Part shown: positions 11,092 to 22,894 of the stretch, piece after piece | Numbering within the stretch: position 1 is the stretch's first letter | How the letters are laid out: each line of letters starts with the position of its first letter | Assembly: GCA_030248195.1 (NCBI GenBank) | Contig: JASAND010023803.1 | Span: 1-64,000, forward strand | Length of the DNA: 64,000 nt | Direction: 5' to 3' | DNA from: Trissonchulus latispiculum | Lineage: Eukaryota > Nematoda > Enoplea > Enoplida > Ironidae | Translations under genes and position numbers: made by a program | The notes under the pieces: model-generated | Databases searched by the model: none | Told to the model about the DNA's origin: nothing | What the model saw: the letters and a program-made list of their open reading frames with translations, nothing else

Positions 11092-14000
11092 ATGTCAAAA
11101 GTAGAAGCATATCAGTTATTCCTAGAAAAAGCTGACGTTTTTATCAGCCTGTATAGAAACATTTTGGATAGTTACGTTCTGGATTTCTATGTGGATGATT
11201 TGTGGCTCAAAATAGCTGATTCTTGGCGAACTTATTTGAATCAAATGAGTCCTGTAGAATTGGGGGCTTTTATTAGTCCCCAACCCTTAGTTGCTCCGTC
11301 TGGTTTTAAAGTCCCACCACCATTAAGCCTGCTTAGTTTCCGAGTTTGCTGTGGAACGTTCAGTCTTGATCGAAGTTCTATAGGCGGTCCTGAAGAGCTT
11401 CAGGATCTCCTCAAGCAAAACTTTTCATTCAACTTTTCAGAAAGCTGTCTAACAACTGGAAGCTCTCGCTGGCCTTCCCACATTCAAGACGAATGGCTAA
11501 ATACTTCTGGTATGTTAGAGAAATATTGAAAAACACCTGCCTGCATCTACTAAGACAAAACCTTAGTCCGAAACAGGAGAGAGCCAATGGGCGCGGTTTC
11601 GGATTCTCTCTCCTGCCTGTTTCGGAATAAGGCTTGGCCTTAGTGACTGCAGGCAAGCGTTTTTCATTACTTCTCTGTGATTAATGCTTGTATCCTTCGT
11701 GGATCCGAATGCTAGCCCGCGTTTACCTCATTTTCTTGATGTACTTCTGGTATGTTGTGCAGTGAGATTGGCTTGTTTTTGCGCCTTGTTTTTACCTCTG
11801 CTGCAAAAACAGCCATTTTTTAAATATTTTCGATAGTTTCCCCCAAAATCCCTACAGAACTGGGGGAGGGGTTCTAGATTAAACCTCCGTGGAGAAATTT
11901 TGTCATAGAAAAATGTAAGCTATATATATATAACCCGTCAGTTGCTTGATTTCAAGGCACAATAAGGACTTATTATGGACGCATTTTAGTCATTAGGAAT
12001 ATACTTATTTATTATTTCCCTGTTAAACGCTTAACTCTAACATTATCTTTTTAGGCCAAAATAAACAATTGTCTTCATATTTGCGTAAGCATTTAAAGCC
12101 CAAGAAACAGCATGAGGTCTACAGACTGTCATACCTCATCTCATTGTTAAAGAGATTTTCTGGTAAGTTAGTGATGAAACGTTTTAATTTCTATAAAGTC
12201 AAACTGTTTCTATACAGTTTGGTGGTTAATACTTGTTTTCACAGGTTAGCATTGCAAAGCCATTCAGAATTAGCAATGGCTCCATTTTTATTGTGCGTAC
12301 TGGCCCTGTGGCAGTCATCGCTTTGGTGCAAGGACAGCGCTTCTATTATGAGCACTGGTACATTCATTGCAGTGAATGTCCAGAAACAGTTTCAGTTTTC
12401 TATCAGTTGCTTTTTTGTCTGTTCTGATCAGGCCAAAACAATAATTCAGGATTTTCTTACCCGTGGTCTGAACTCTTCAGGATCCAAAATTTTTAAAGGA
12501 AAGTATGAATGTTGTCTGGTCTATTGTGAACGGTGCGATAATTTTTTTATGCTGTTATATAATCTGTTTCGTTTATAATAAAGTCAGTAGAGCATAATCT
12601 AAAATTTGTGAAATTTCCCGAAAATTTTGCCATTGAACTGCTTTGTCATAGATATATATGTGTGTAGTTTGCTGTTATGTCTTTACCTGTTAAAAATGTT
12701 ACCTGTTACTTTCATGAAAGACCTAAGACCCGTGATGGAACCGGGTCGCTTAGGCTTGACCCGGTGACCCGGTAACCCGGTTTTCCAGAAAATTCAAAAA
12801 TCTGCAAAAAGTATTTGATTTTGCCTAAGAACGCTAAATTTTTGGCTTCCATGTTCCACCACCACCCCGAGAAGAATAGCTATGACATACATATGTTTGC
12901 TCTAATTTTTTAAAAAGTAGTTAATGGTAGCTGTAGCTTTCTGTTAATTTATGCAGAAATGAGTTGGCAAAATCAATAATTTAGCCGTTTACGAAATTTG
13001 CATGTTCTAATATGAGTACTTACGGAGTATTATACTTTAAAAATTTGGTTTTTATTGCGTATTGCGTTAAATTAATTAAATTGTTTACTTATCTTCACCA
13101 TTTGTCTTGGTTGCGAAAATAATCTGCAAACCATATTACTAAATAAATTTACGCAGTAATCAGATAAAGCTAAACAATAATCTGCCAGGGACAGACTGGC
13201 TTTTTCCTAGGCAAAAATTTCTGGGGGGGGAAGTCTGGGGGGCGGTCCCCCCCAGGTCTGGGGGGGGGAGAAAATTTTTCCGAAAAATGCTTAAAAATAG
13301 CTATTTTTTGCTACTGAGCTAAAATATTAACTATTTTTAACCTAAATTTAAGCTTAAATTAGCTAAAAAATGCTTAAAAATAGCTAAAAATCCGGCGAAG
13401 CCGGAAAAATTTTTCAAACTTTTCCCTCAAAACCCTATTTTTCAGGGCACTAAAAAGATCTGGGGGGGGGAAGGCCCGAATCGTGGGGGGCGGCGATTCT
13501 GGGGGGCGACCCAAGTCTGGGGGGGGACGAAATTCTGGGGGGGGCGCCCCGCACCCCCCCCCCTGTAGGAAAAAGCCAGACAGACAGATTCAAATAACCT
13601 CAATCTGCAAATATGTTCAAGACTACAATATACGAAAAAAGCAAATTAATATTGCACAATGAACAAAAATTTAAGCTGAAGTTTTAGCTTGGTAAGTCTA
13701 AAATTTCTAAAATTTGAGGTAAATTCAGAAAACTGGGTTAAGACCGGGTCGAAGCTCTTGGTCCGGTCACCCGGCCCAAAATGTAACCTGAACTGACCCT
13801 GTGACCCGGTTCCATCTCTGCCTAAGACTATATGTAACTAAACGTTTTCAGACGCTCGTCAAGTTATCGATATTGGTGCTGGCCAAGGACATCTGGCTAG
13901 AGTCTTGGCTTTCAAGGAAGGACTCAGAGTGGTTACTTTAGAAGGTGCCGCTGATTACAGTCAAAAGGCGAAAAGAATTGACGAGAAGTTACTGAAAACA

Positions 14001-17000
14001 TTGACGAAAGCAAAACTTAAGGCTAAGGTATGAACAATTTAATCAGTCATGTCAAGACGGCAAAGCACACCCCCATCCGTTTGGTTAGGGGGGGGGGTAG
14101 CAGAAAAGAGGTCCCCGTTTGGTGGGGGGATAGCCAACAGCCAATCAAATTGCAGAGACCCCCTCCCCGTTTGGTGGGGGGGGGGTAGAGCAGAGGATTA
14201 CCGTAGTTGTTCTATTCGCAAATGGGTCCCCGTTTGGTGGGGGGGGGGTAGCAATAAAAAAGGTCACCGTTTGGGGGGGGGTAGACAAAAGAGGTTCCCG
14301 TTTGGGGGGAGGGTCGCCAACAGCCAATCAGATTCATCCAATCTTAGCCTGACTTGGCGACCCCCTCCCCCAAACGGGGACCCCATTTTGCCCACCTCCC
14401 CACCAAACGGGGTACCCCCCACCAAACGGGGAGGGGTATGCTTGTCGACCCCCCCCCCCCAAACGGGGGAACATTCGCGTATTGTGGTCGGAGCACCGTT
14501 ACGCAATGCTAAGAAGAGAAGCCCTCTAGTTGCTTACTCTTCTTCTATAATATAGAGGAATGAATTATGGACTCTTGGTCATGTTGTACCATGTCCAAAT
14601 TTATAGGCTTACATCGCAGTTGTGGAAGAGGTGTTTCTGTTTGACGACGACGTTTATTTTCTCAAAATTCGATGAATGCAAAAACCATGTAGCTTTTTAT
14701 ATACGCACAATAATTTTTTTATTAAGTTAAAAACTAATAGAAAAGTTGGACCTGTTTCTGCTTCAGTAACGATTCTGAGTTTATTTTTAGTGATGATTTA
14801 AGCGAGGTTGGGAACGATTTGATTTCGCAAATGTACAATAGATATATAGGAAATATAAAATATGCGCTGTCGATTATTTTAAAACTAGTAATTGTCAATT
14901 ATCAACTGTAAGTTTTCTTGTGACATTAGTTTATTTATGTAAAAATTTATGTATTTTCGTGAGCCAAAGTGTCTGCTGGCCTCTTGATTTTGCGCTCTGC
15001 CCACCAACTGACTTCAAGTTGACCCGAAGGTACCCGTTATCATCGACGATTCGTTTCCAACATTAGTGCGGCTTTTGCTTGCATTGGTATATTTTTGGAC
15101 ATCATTTTGAGTTTAATTTTGTTTAGGACTTGCCTGCTGAGGAAAGTCCTGTTGATCCCAGTCCCCTTCATGTGGCAGAAACAATCCAGCTTGACTCTTT
15201 CCAGGATAATAATATTATTAGCTCGAGTGATACGTTGCATTCCGTTCTGACTGAAACGGAGAATTTAAGCCTACTGGTGGGGCTTCATGCCTGCGGTGAT
15301 TTGGGATCATTTATGCTGCGACTTGCCGCTGAGAAATCCCAGTCTATTGCTGGAATTGTGTTGGCCAGTTGCTGCTATATGAAGATGGGAGGTGGTCTGG
15401 ATAAGCCTACGTATCGGTCTTGCAATGCTGAAGGCTCAGTAGGTTGCTAAGATGTTGACCTGAAATAGTGGAATGCGAATATGCTTTTATAGTACAGTAC
15501 TTTGTTTACGTATTTTTTTACTACATCTATAACCACGATATTTTTACTTAATTTTGGCTGACTTTAACTGTACCGGATGTTTCTTTGATTGAACTCCATT
15601 GTGCCCTACCTTTTTCCATTTTTATATTCATTCGTTGCCTGTTTTTCTTGGCCACTCGGCCACTATCGGATACTGTAGCCAGATCATGTGTCACTGATCC
15701 ACCATGGTTTGTGCGACCGACTTGGTGTCTCAGACATGAGCATAACGCGTTAAACAATATGGCCCATGTCAAGATAAAAGTCACTTTTTGATGCGTTCTG
15801 ATCTACCAATTGTTTTTCTTGAAGCTTTTATTTTCATGGAGGTTCTTGGGGTTCTGAGGGTTCTTAACTTTTTGATGAGATTTGATCCGTAACTACATAA
15901 TATTTCGTTTTAAATTTTCGGTGGAGGTTCTGGGGTTCTAAAATTTTATTCAGGAGATTTTATCCTCTACTATCTAGTTTAAAGTGTTTGCTGGAGGTTC
16001 TGTGGGTTAGGGAGTCCGGAGATTTTGAAAAGTGTGTGCGTTACCTGAACTTAGATCTATTGCGATCTTGTTCATCTTTTCGTCGGCTTCCGACTGATAC
16101 CCATATTGTGGGCATTGGATGTTAGTCCAACAAATTTTTCAGTCTAAATTTTTGAGAGAAGCCAGCACACCTCGGGGTTATATGGCACAAATTGGATGAC
16201 CAAGATACAAATATACACGTTATCAACATAATAATATGATGAAGGAAGGTGTCACATAGAAAAGATCCACAACATAGTCACGTAGCCATAGTCACTGGGT
16301 GGATACAAACGCATGAAAAAAATTTGAGAACCTCCTTTTTTGACGGGGGTTCTGAGGGTTCTAACTTTTATCTTGACATGGGCCAATAAGGTGGGCTAAG
16401 AGTCGCAGCTGGCATTTTATAGCGTTTGAAAGTGGTGGCCAGGGAGAGCGGAGCGCTGGGTGACGGGAGGGGGGGGGGACATGTGTAAATATACCCAATT
16501 TTTTTAGCGAAAAATTAGCGGTTGTAAGGTGACACAGCAAATAAATCGATCATTTGTGCTTAAGACGAGCTTATAAGTTCATGCATTTGCTAAACAAAAA
16601 ATTGAGAAAAAGTGTTGAAAATTCTAGCTGAAAACTTAATTTGTTCGACCGCCAGTTGCCAAAAATTGGATGCGGAATGCCAAAGGGGGGGGGGGCTCCG
16701 GAAACCTGGAGGCGGAGGATGAAAAGTGGGGCCCAGTACTAAAAAAATGCCAGCGTCCTCCAAGGATGTGAGTATCCTTCAACCAGCTTCCTGTCATCTC
16801 TCGGACTGGCACCTTCACTCCAGAATTTGTATTCGTTGTCGCCGTCATCTTTTGTTCATCACCCTCCCTCACCCCCTGGTCAGACGCTAGGCTAGGTACC
16901 CTTTAATGGAACCTAACATTGGTGAACTGTACGCGGGAAACAAAGAATTTACTCAAAATCAATCCATTCCTTAGTCTATGAAGAACACTTCGGTTTCAAT

Positions 17001-20000
17001 GCAGTCAGTATGAGATTTTATTTTGTCATAGGTTTCTGGTCACGTATCTGGTTTTCCACTGTCTTCTTATTCCAAGCAACGGGACCTGAGCCTAAGCTAC
17101 ACAGCACGAGAGTTGGCCTGCCATGCTATTGAACAGTATTGTGAACGACTAAGCCGAGGGGATTACAAGCATCTACAAATCCACAGCTTTAGAGCTTTGC
17201 TGGAATGGTTCATTGTGGCAAAGTATCCTAACCGGAAGCATGAAGGATTAAAAAGTGTCAAATTGACAGCTGAGTAAGTCTTATACCGAATGTATAAAAC
17301 CCTCAACCCGTTGTTCTGTAGGTTTATATTTGCAACTTGGTACAGAAAGTGGTGCTGAAAACTTTTACGTTTCCTTAATGAAGTTGGTAATTTTGGAGCT
17401 TGTTTGTTATTAGCTGTTATTTACAAAATTTGTTACTTTACGTTTGTAGTTCCTGGGCTTATTCTAGTGGGGGTGCCACAACACCCTTCCACAACGCCAT
17501 AAACACCCTTCCCCCCCAAAAAAATCGCGCCCCCCAAACAATCGCCCCCCCCAAAATCGCCCTGCCCCCCCCAAAAAAAGTGGGCGCCCCTTTTGGTACC
17601 AAATTTTGCCATAAAAAATCGCTCAGAAGGCCAAATTTTCAAAAATGTTTCGGCTTCGCCGGAGGTTTTTTACTCAATTTTTGCCCTTTTCAACACTAAA
17701 TCTGCTTATTTTTGCTATAAAAATCAAGTTTTATAGTATAAACCAGAAATATAGCGCTATTTTTAGCATATTTTTCGAAAAATTTCCCCCCCCCCCGAAA
17801 GTTCCTTGCCCCTCGGACTTTGGGGGGGGGCCAAGAAGCCCCCCCCCCAGAAAAAATCCGTAGAATAAGCCCAGAGTTCTACTATCCATTTTCGTGTTGC
17901 GTGCACAACCAGTTAGAAATGGTAGCGACGACACCGATTTTCTATGCGGACACTTGAGATCCCGGAATCCAAAAAAGCGTAGAATTAGGATTGGTAGCGA
18001 TTGGCGTTTAATCAGTCCTCCTACTTTTGACTTTTCCTTCGATTTTTGCTTAATTGTGATAATGCTTATCTTATTGTGTTACCTATTACTATACGATGAT
18101 GTTCATATTTATGATTTATAGAATGAGCTTTGCTGAATACGCTATCCGTGCCCTTTCTCGTTCAGATGGATTATTTATTGATGAAGATGATATCAATTCT
18201 GGGTTGCCTCTGGTGACTTCAGCTATGTCTGACTGGTTTCATGTGGTCCTATTTTATTCCTTGAGGCTAATGCTGGCCCCTGTAGTGGAAAGCATGATAC
18301 TGGTAGATAGAGCCCTTTATTTGGCAGAAAATGGTTATCAAACTGTTTTTGTCCCTTTGTTTCTTCCAGAAGCGTCTCCAAGAAATATTGTGCTTGTAGG
18401 AATTAATTCACCAAATAGGTTATGATTTGTTCTGTTCATATTAAACGAGATTTTGGTAGTCGGTTTTGCAATCAGCTAAATGTAGTGTGTCGGATTTATC
18501 TGCACTAGTTTAGATGTTTCATGACTGTGAGTTTCATTACAAGAAAAATTTACTTTTCTAATTTGTATATATAGTCAGAATTTCGCAAAATCGGTTATAC
18601 AATAATAGAACGAAGTTAGCAAAGTTACAGGGAAACTTAGTGAGGGAACTAACATAGGGAAAATACAATAATTAAGAACTTAGCTGAGTCTCATAGAAAC
18701 CAGAAACACCCGATGAAATAGTATACATACTTGAACATAATTTAATTTGCCAAAACAAGTGCATACTCCTGGTGAAAAATAAGTAAAACAGAAAGTGCTA
18801 TTATTATGTAATGCAATGTGATGTAACAATACCATAAAGTAAAATATCATACAATTTTCAAAAATGAAAAATAAACATCCTTTGTAAAACAACTTCAAAG
18901 TTGAACAGTAATTCAAGTGAAAAGTGAATTTTATAAGCATTTTATGAACTAAAAGAATTTTGATACAGCTCAAACCAGAGTTGTATGCGGGCCAATTTTT
19001 GCGGCCCGCGCCCGGCCCGCAGCCCGCACCTCATGACCGCGGCCCGCAACACTCCGGCCCGCGGCCCGCACACGCGTAAACCGGCCCGCAGGTACCCGCA
19101 CATGCAAATTGCTACCAATGTAGTACCTGAACAGAACACCAAAACTGGTGTATTTTGAACGATACTTGAGGATCCGGCAAATTTTTCTGTCCGTTTAATT
19201 TGAACTTTGTTGTCACCAAATTACTGTTCTTAAAGTGGTAATAAAAGCCTAACTTCCCTTAACACGTTCAGTACTACCATACAGAGCCATCGGTGGGTCA
19301 GTCCGATTCCTACTGGCAAACTACTGGACCCACCCTTGAGTCAGGCTAGACTTAGCATTTAATTTACAGAGAAAAAATTTTTAGTGTGCAAAGCAAAATA
19401 TTCATGCGGCTTTTAGTGTGTACAAGAGGAGGGAATTATTCCTGTATTATTTATATTTTTGTTTGTGAGTGTGTATATAGTATTAAAATAGTATTAGTCT
19501 ATGAAGTAAGTAACCAAAAATGGTATTAGTAGTGAACGTGTTAATTAAAAGGGTACACCATGAAAAATTTTTTGGGCAGGGATTTTGCTAATTTTTACGC
19601 AAATGTTTGACGCATTTATCCTTGACAGCGAGTTTCTTTCAGCACTTGACGAGCTTAACTAACCAGCTATTAATTGTAGGAAAATTAAAATTGGTATTGA
19701 AAGCGCCAAACCGCAGCAATCACAGACAATTTTCTCCATGACGCCCTATGCTGTGGACTTCATTCGGCTGTAATTGACCTTAAATCAATTAGGCTTCAGC
19801 AAGAAGTTGTGAATGAAAGTTAAATGAATTTAAGTCTTCAGTAAGCAGTTATCATGGATTTATATTTATTTATGTGCAAAAGCACGAATTTCCGAAATTA
19901 AATTAAAAATTCAGTTTCTGCGCCAATGAAAACAGGCGTTAAAGCTTTTAAAAGTAATATTTCGGCAAATATGCTACCCTCACTTTCAGTGCTAAACACT

Positions 20001-22225
20001 CACAAAGGTTCCAGTAGAAACCACAGGATTGACTTTTGTAGATGATAAATACGTTTCGACTTATTTCTGCAGGACACCGTTGATATTTTTCACAGAAGAT
20101 ACTTTGGTCTAATGGATTACAAGCTAGACTTGCATAATATATTCAATACAAATAAAACCTGTAATTTTAACTGGTTTATATGTTTACTCTACAGGTTATT
20201 CAATACGCTGATTGATTATGCAAACTGAGTAATATAGTACATGCTGAAGGTGTCGAATGACATAACGAAGTCAAATAGTGCTTAAAATCTGAAATATTGC
20301 CTTCTTTTGTATATAATTTGTTATGTATGAAATCACTAGAAAGCAAAATTATCCCCATGAAAGTATAGCCCAAAATCGACCCGCATCAGCCCGCGCGGGT
20401 AGTAAAATTCGGCCCGCCCCGCCCCGCCCCGCGGGTACCCGCGGCCCGCATACAACTCTGGCTCAAACATTACAGATACAGTGGAGCTCAGAAACAAGGT
20501 CCCTTTTGACCGCGTTTGCGCGCAATGACTCTGACGTGCCATCTGCCAAGATGTGCCTAATAGTGTTGTGCATTGGCCGGTGCGGCCAATGGCTGGCCAA
20601 TGGCCGGCCATTGGCCGGCCAAGCCATTGGCCGTTGGCCAAGAAAATCTCGGCCAGTTGGCTTGGCCGGCCATTGGCCGTTGGCCGGCCAACGGCCAATT
20701 GGCTGGCCGTTGGCCGTTGGCCGTTGGCTGGCCAATGGCCGAGTGCTGGCCAAACACAAATTTACTGATCTTGTGCGTTAACTGTGTTGAAAAATTTAAT
20801 TTTGCTGCATAATATCGAAACATGTTGCCGTATAAACGTTACGTTAGATACAGTACTACAGATTTTCACTTAGATGTTGATAATTTTTATCGTTATTAGC
20901 GTTATTTTACAATTAAATTTGCTAATTGCATGCTTATGTTAAGTGTGCTAACAACGTAGTTTTTAAATTTGTCTTGCGGTGAATGTCTCATCACTTTATA
21001 GCGGCCCTCCAGCAAAATTAAAACAGAGTTATCGCGGGTTGGAGCTAAATGTTTGGAAAAACTATTTTACAAATATTGTAAATTGTAAATTGTACTATTG
21101 AAATAAAGTTTAATTAAGTTGACGCCTAAGCACGGTAGACGAATAAAAATAGTAAATTCCAGCTCGCCAACGTTGACAAATAGCTAAAGAACGGCCAATA
21201 GCTTTACGGCCAAGAAACAGCCAACGGCCAACGAGCGGCCAACGGCCAACCAGTTGGCCGTTGGCCATTGGCCGTTGGCCGGCCAACGGCCATTGGCCGG
21301 CCATCGGCCAACGGCCAACGGCCAGCCAATTGGCCGTTGGCCATTGGCCGTTGGCCGGCCCACGGCCAACGGCCAATTGGCCGGCCAACTTCAAACTCCG
21401 GCCAAGCCAAGCCAAGCCAACCATGGAAATTTTCGGCCAATCCCAACACTAGTGCCTAATGCACATCTGGGATTTAGTGACGATGAAAACTTAACAATTG
21501 GTCATAGTCTTTCGGCCCTAAACATAAAATGAGTCAACTTAATGGTTTTGTGTTTGATCAAAACTGAGAAGCTATAAGTAGTGTTGTTTCAGTAGCCGAT
21601 TTTAGTTTCAGTTTCAATTTAGTCGGTGGTTCGAAATCATTTCGGTTTCAGTCGGCGGGCCAAAATAGTTTCAGTTTAAGTTTCAGTCGGCAACGTAAAA
21701 TAATTTCAGTTTCAGGTTTAGTTTCAGTCGGAGTTTCAGTTTCAGTTCGCTTTAAAAACAACGGTTTCCAGCTCTGTGAATTAATATAAAGCACAATTTA
21801 ATGTTTATTTAGCCTCTCTCACAGCAATGTTAACAGAATCGAAGCTCAAAACCAAAGACTGAAACGAGTTTCAGTCCGAGTTTCAGTTTTTTACCCAATA
21901 TGGTTTCAGTTTCAGTTTCAGTCGGCTGTCTAAAAATGTTTCAGTTTCAGTATCAGTGACTGAAACTGAAACCTGTACAAACTGAAACCTAGTTTCAGTT
22001 TCAGTGACTGAACCATCACTAGCTATAAGGCGGAGACTTAATTAAATCTTTGACAAATTTTCTAGTGCTCAAAACAGCGGAACAGCTTTGCTAGACGAAG
22101 GAAGTCAGTACTCAGTAGGTAGTGGCATTGGTTTACGTACAAGGATAAAAGAAAATTTTAGTCGGACCTGCAGGCTGTTGGTTTCTAAGCTTGCTCATCA
22201 GCGGACAGGCTTGGGTGAAGTGTGA
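11092..22225 (+). CDS. METTL25B: METTL25B (RRNAD1) methyltransferase-like protein
   Basis: Exons 11092-11509, 12055-12162, 13852-14027, 15127-15438, 17032-17273 and 18122-18418 join in phase. Matching blocks: SLYRNILDSYVLDFYVDDLW near residues 18-37; LRKHLKPKKQHE before the fold; the SAM-binding motif VIDIGAGQGHLA; LLVGLHACGDL; SCCYMKMGG; GFPLSSY; ARELACHAIEQYCERL; and the terminal LAPVVESMILVDRALYL with SPRNIVLVG. These follow vertebrate METTL25B closely and better than METTL25. Members are predicted SAM-dependent methyltransferases; the substrate is not settled. The exon is open 15 bp upstream to an AG at 11076, so a 5' UTR exon may exist. The reading frame either stops at 18423-18425 (519 residues) or splices at 18418 to an in-phase exon at 22066-22225 (570 residues). 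The second option is less certain. Introns hold five or more transposons. Confidence 0.9.
11523..11672. mobile_element. short MITE next to METTL25B exon 1 donor
   Basis: The left arm contains TGAAAAACACCTGCCTGCA and CTTAGTCCGAAACAGGAGAG; the right arm contains CCTGTTTCGGAATAAGG and TGCAGGCAAGCGTTTTTCA. It starts about 14 bp after the splice donor at 11510. Related end fragments occur at 3066-3105, 4235-4300 and 58938-59010. Confidence 0.6.
12730..13820. mobile_element. hAT-like non-autonomous element, GGTGACCCGG arms
   Basis: CCTAAGAC flanks both sides exactly (12722-12729 and 13821-13828). The right end is GACCCGGTTCCATCTCTG and the left begins with a degenerate form followed by GATGGAACCGGGTC. 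Both arms are variants of ACCCGGTGACCCGG. The 8-bp duplication and the CAGAGATGG-type end fit hAT. It ends 31 bp before the acceptor of the METTL25B exon carrying the SAM motif. A G-rich fold-back is nested at 13192-13588. Confidence 0.85.
13192..13588. mobile_element. G-tract fold-back element nested in a hAT-like element
   Basis: AGACTGGCTTTTTCCTA at the left and TAGGAAAAAGCCAGAC at the right are inverted. Inside are many runs of eight or more G (for example around 13224, 13260, 13463 and 13518) on the plus strand and a C run before the right end. Confidence 0.6.
14049..14475. repeat. CCCCGTTTGG array with opposed halves
   Basis: About 430 bp in a METTL25B intron. The left half repeats CCCCGTTTGGTGGGGGG and the right half repeats its complement CCCCCCACCAAACGGGG. 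The middle repeats GCCAACAGCCAATCA. The open frames across it on both strands are a by-product of the repeats and look non-coding. Confidence 0.7.
15757..16387. mobile_element. fold-back element, GGCCCATGTCAAGATAAAAG ends
   Basis: GGCCCATGTCAAGATAAAAG near 15761 is mirrored by CTTTTATCTTGACATGGGCC near 16367-16386. Several copies of GGTTCTGAGGGTTCT occur inside. It lies in the METTL25B intron between 15438 and 17032. Confidence 0.65.
16440..16880. other. intronic stretch with G-run patches
   Basis: G runs at 16466-16479 and 16685-16695. The minus-strand open frame at 16636-16872 has no recognisable similarity and no clear exon borders. No gene is called. Confidence 0.4.
17453..17874. mobile_element. 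fold-back element, CTGGGCTTATTCTA ends
   Basis: CTGGGCTTATTCTA at the left is mirrored by TAGAATAAGCCCAG at the right, with AGTTC on both flanks. It contains C-rich patches, G-rich patches and the second copy of the repeat seen at 290-570. In a METTL25B intron. Confidence 0.7.
18976..20460. mobile_element. hAT-like non-autonomous element, GGCCCGC arms
   Basis: Exact 8-bp duplication GCTCAAAC at 18968-18975 and 20461-20468. The ends are CAGAGTTGTATGCGGGCC and GGCCCGCATACAACTCTG, perfect complements. The left arm is GGCCCGC-rich (to about 19100) and the right arm mirrors it (20375-20450). The 1.2-kb centre has no recognisable transposase. It sits in the last proposed METTL25B intron. Confidence 0.92.
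20561..21451. mobile_element. hAT-like element with GGCCAACGGCCAATGGCC arms, copy 1
   Basis: Exact 8-bp duplication GTGCCTAA at 20553-20560 and 21452-21459. The ends are TAGTGTTG and CAACACTA. About 170 bp near each end is almost wholly GGCCAA/GGCCGT words, giving stop-free frames on both strands; these frames are a composition artefact. The same family is present in opposite orientation at 60957-61694. Confidence 0.95.
21579..22021. mobile_element. hAT-like element with TTTCAG arms
   Basis: Exact 8-bp duplication GCTATAAG at 21571-21578 and 22022-22029. The ends are TAGTGTTGTTTCAG and CTGAACCATCACTA. The body is made of GTTTCAGTTTCAG words and the complement CTGAAACTGAAAC. It ends 44 bp before the proposed final METTL25B exon. 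Confidence 0.92.
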
Positions 22226-22303
22226 ATGAGTGGCTCATACTCATACAAATGCAGGTACAAATTCCACGTGATCATTTTAATTAAGATCAAAATATTTAAG
22301 TTT

Positions 22304-22738
22304 TCACCAGTGCCTGCCCGCACTGCACTCGCTGTTCAGATTTCGGAAGGCATCCGGTTGGCGCTCACTGGCCAGACGCCAAATTCTCAAACCATCGGGG
22401 CAACGTTTCACACATGATTCATAAGTCTGATATGATCTAAAAATAGGTGAATGTTAGTTCGGTTATATAGCGAATATAGCGGCGCAGACCTATAGGACTC
22501 AAAAGTTTTCTATTATCTGGATTGATGGAGGTTGTCTGCGCAAGGAAACTATTTTTGCGAAGTTTAGACTATATGAGACTGACTTACTGGCAGATCACTC
22601 CTTTCTTTCCAGTATGAATAGCGTCTTTGAAGGCTTCGCCGCAGCGAACAACGCACGTCTTTGTATCGTCTTTGCTTCCATAAGAATTGGAATAATCATA
22701 TGGATTGTTACTGCGATAGCTGTTGTAACCATAAGCAA
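22304..22738 (-). CDS. two C-terminal exons of an unrecognised six-cysteine protein
   Basis: The minus-strand exon 22738-22588 (acceptor TTCCAG, donor GTAAGT) joins in phase 2 to 22436-22304, which ends with TGA. Together they give about 93 residues. The first part is rich in Tyr, Asn and Ser (AYGYNSYRSNNPYDYSNSYG). Then come six cysteines spaced C-x3-C-x17-C-x8-C-x3-C-x24-C, including TCVVRCGEAF and SCVKRCPDG. The cysteine spacing suggests a secreted domain with disulfides, resembling in outline small C-x3-C extracellular domains. This is inference; no family is recognised. The 5' exon with a start and signal peptide was not found. The exon GC content is higher than the flanks. The stop lies 79 bp from the proposed METTL25B terminal exon, in convergent orientation. 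Confidence 0.55.
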
Positions 22739-22894
22739 CTGGAACATTCAATACAGCATGTAAAACTCAGGCCCCTAGTTTTTTATCAAGGTAAAATTGT
22801 TTTCAGCATTTTACTTGCAACTTACCAACATTTCAACAGCTTTGCTGCTTTGACCCTGTTAAATTTGCTGCATCATTTGGCTGGGTTTCATTTA

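Noticed and set aside
14049..14555. 168-codon Pro/Gly-rich frame and its minus-strand counterparts
   Set aside because: Generated by the CCCCGTTTGG array; no splice context or conserved residues.
11092..18425. METTL25 rather than METTL25B
   Set aside because: The N-terminal SLYRNILDSY block, RKHLKPKKQHE, GLHACGDL with CCYMK and the GFPLS block follow METTL25B (RRNAD1) more closely.
20323..21532. Many overlapping frames rich in WPLAVGRPTANGQ on both strands
   Set aside because: They arise because GGCCAAC repeats contain no stop codons in any frame; the DNA is the arms of a hAT-like element with an exact target duplication.
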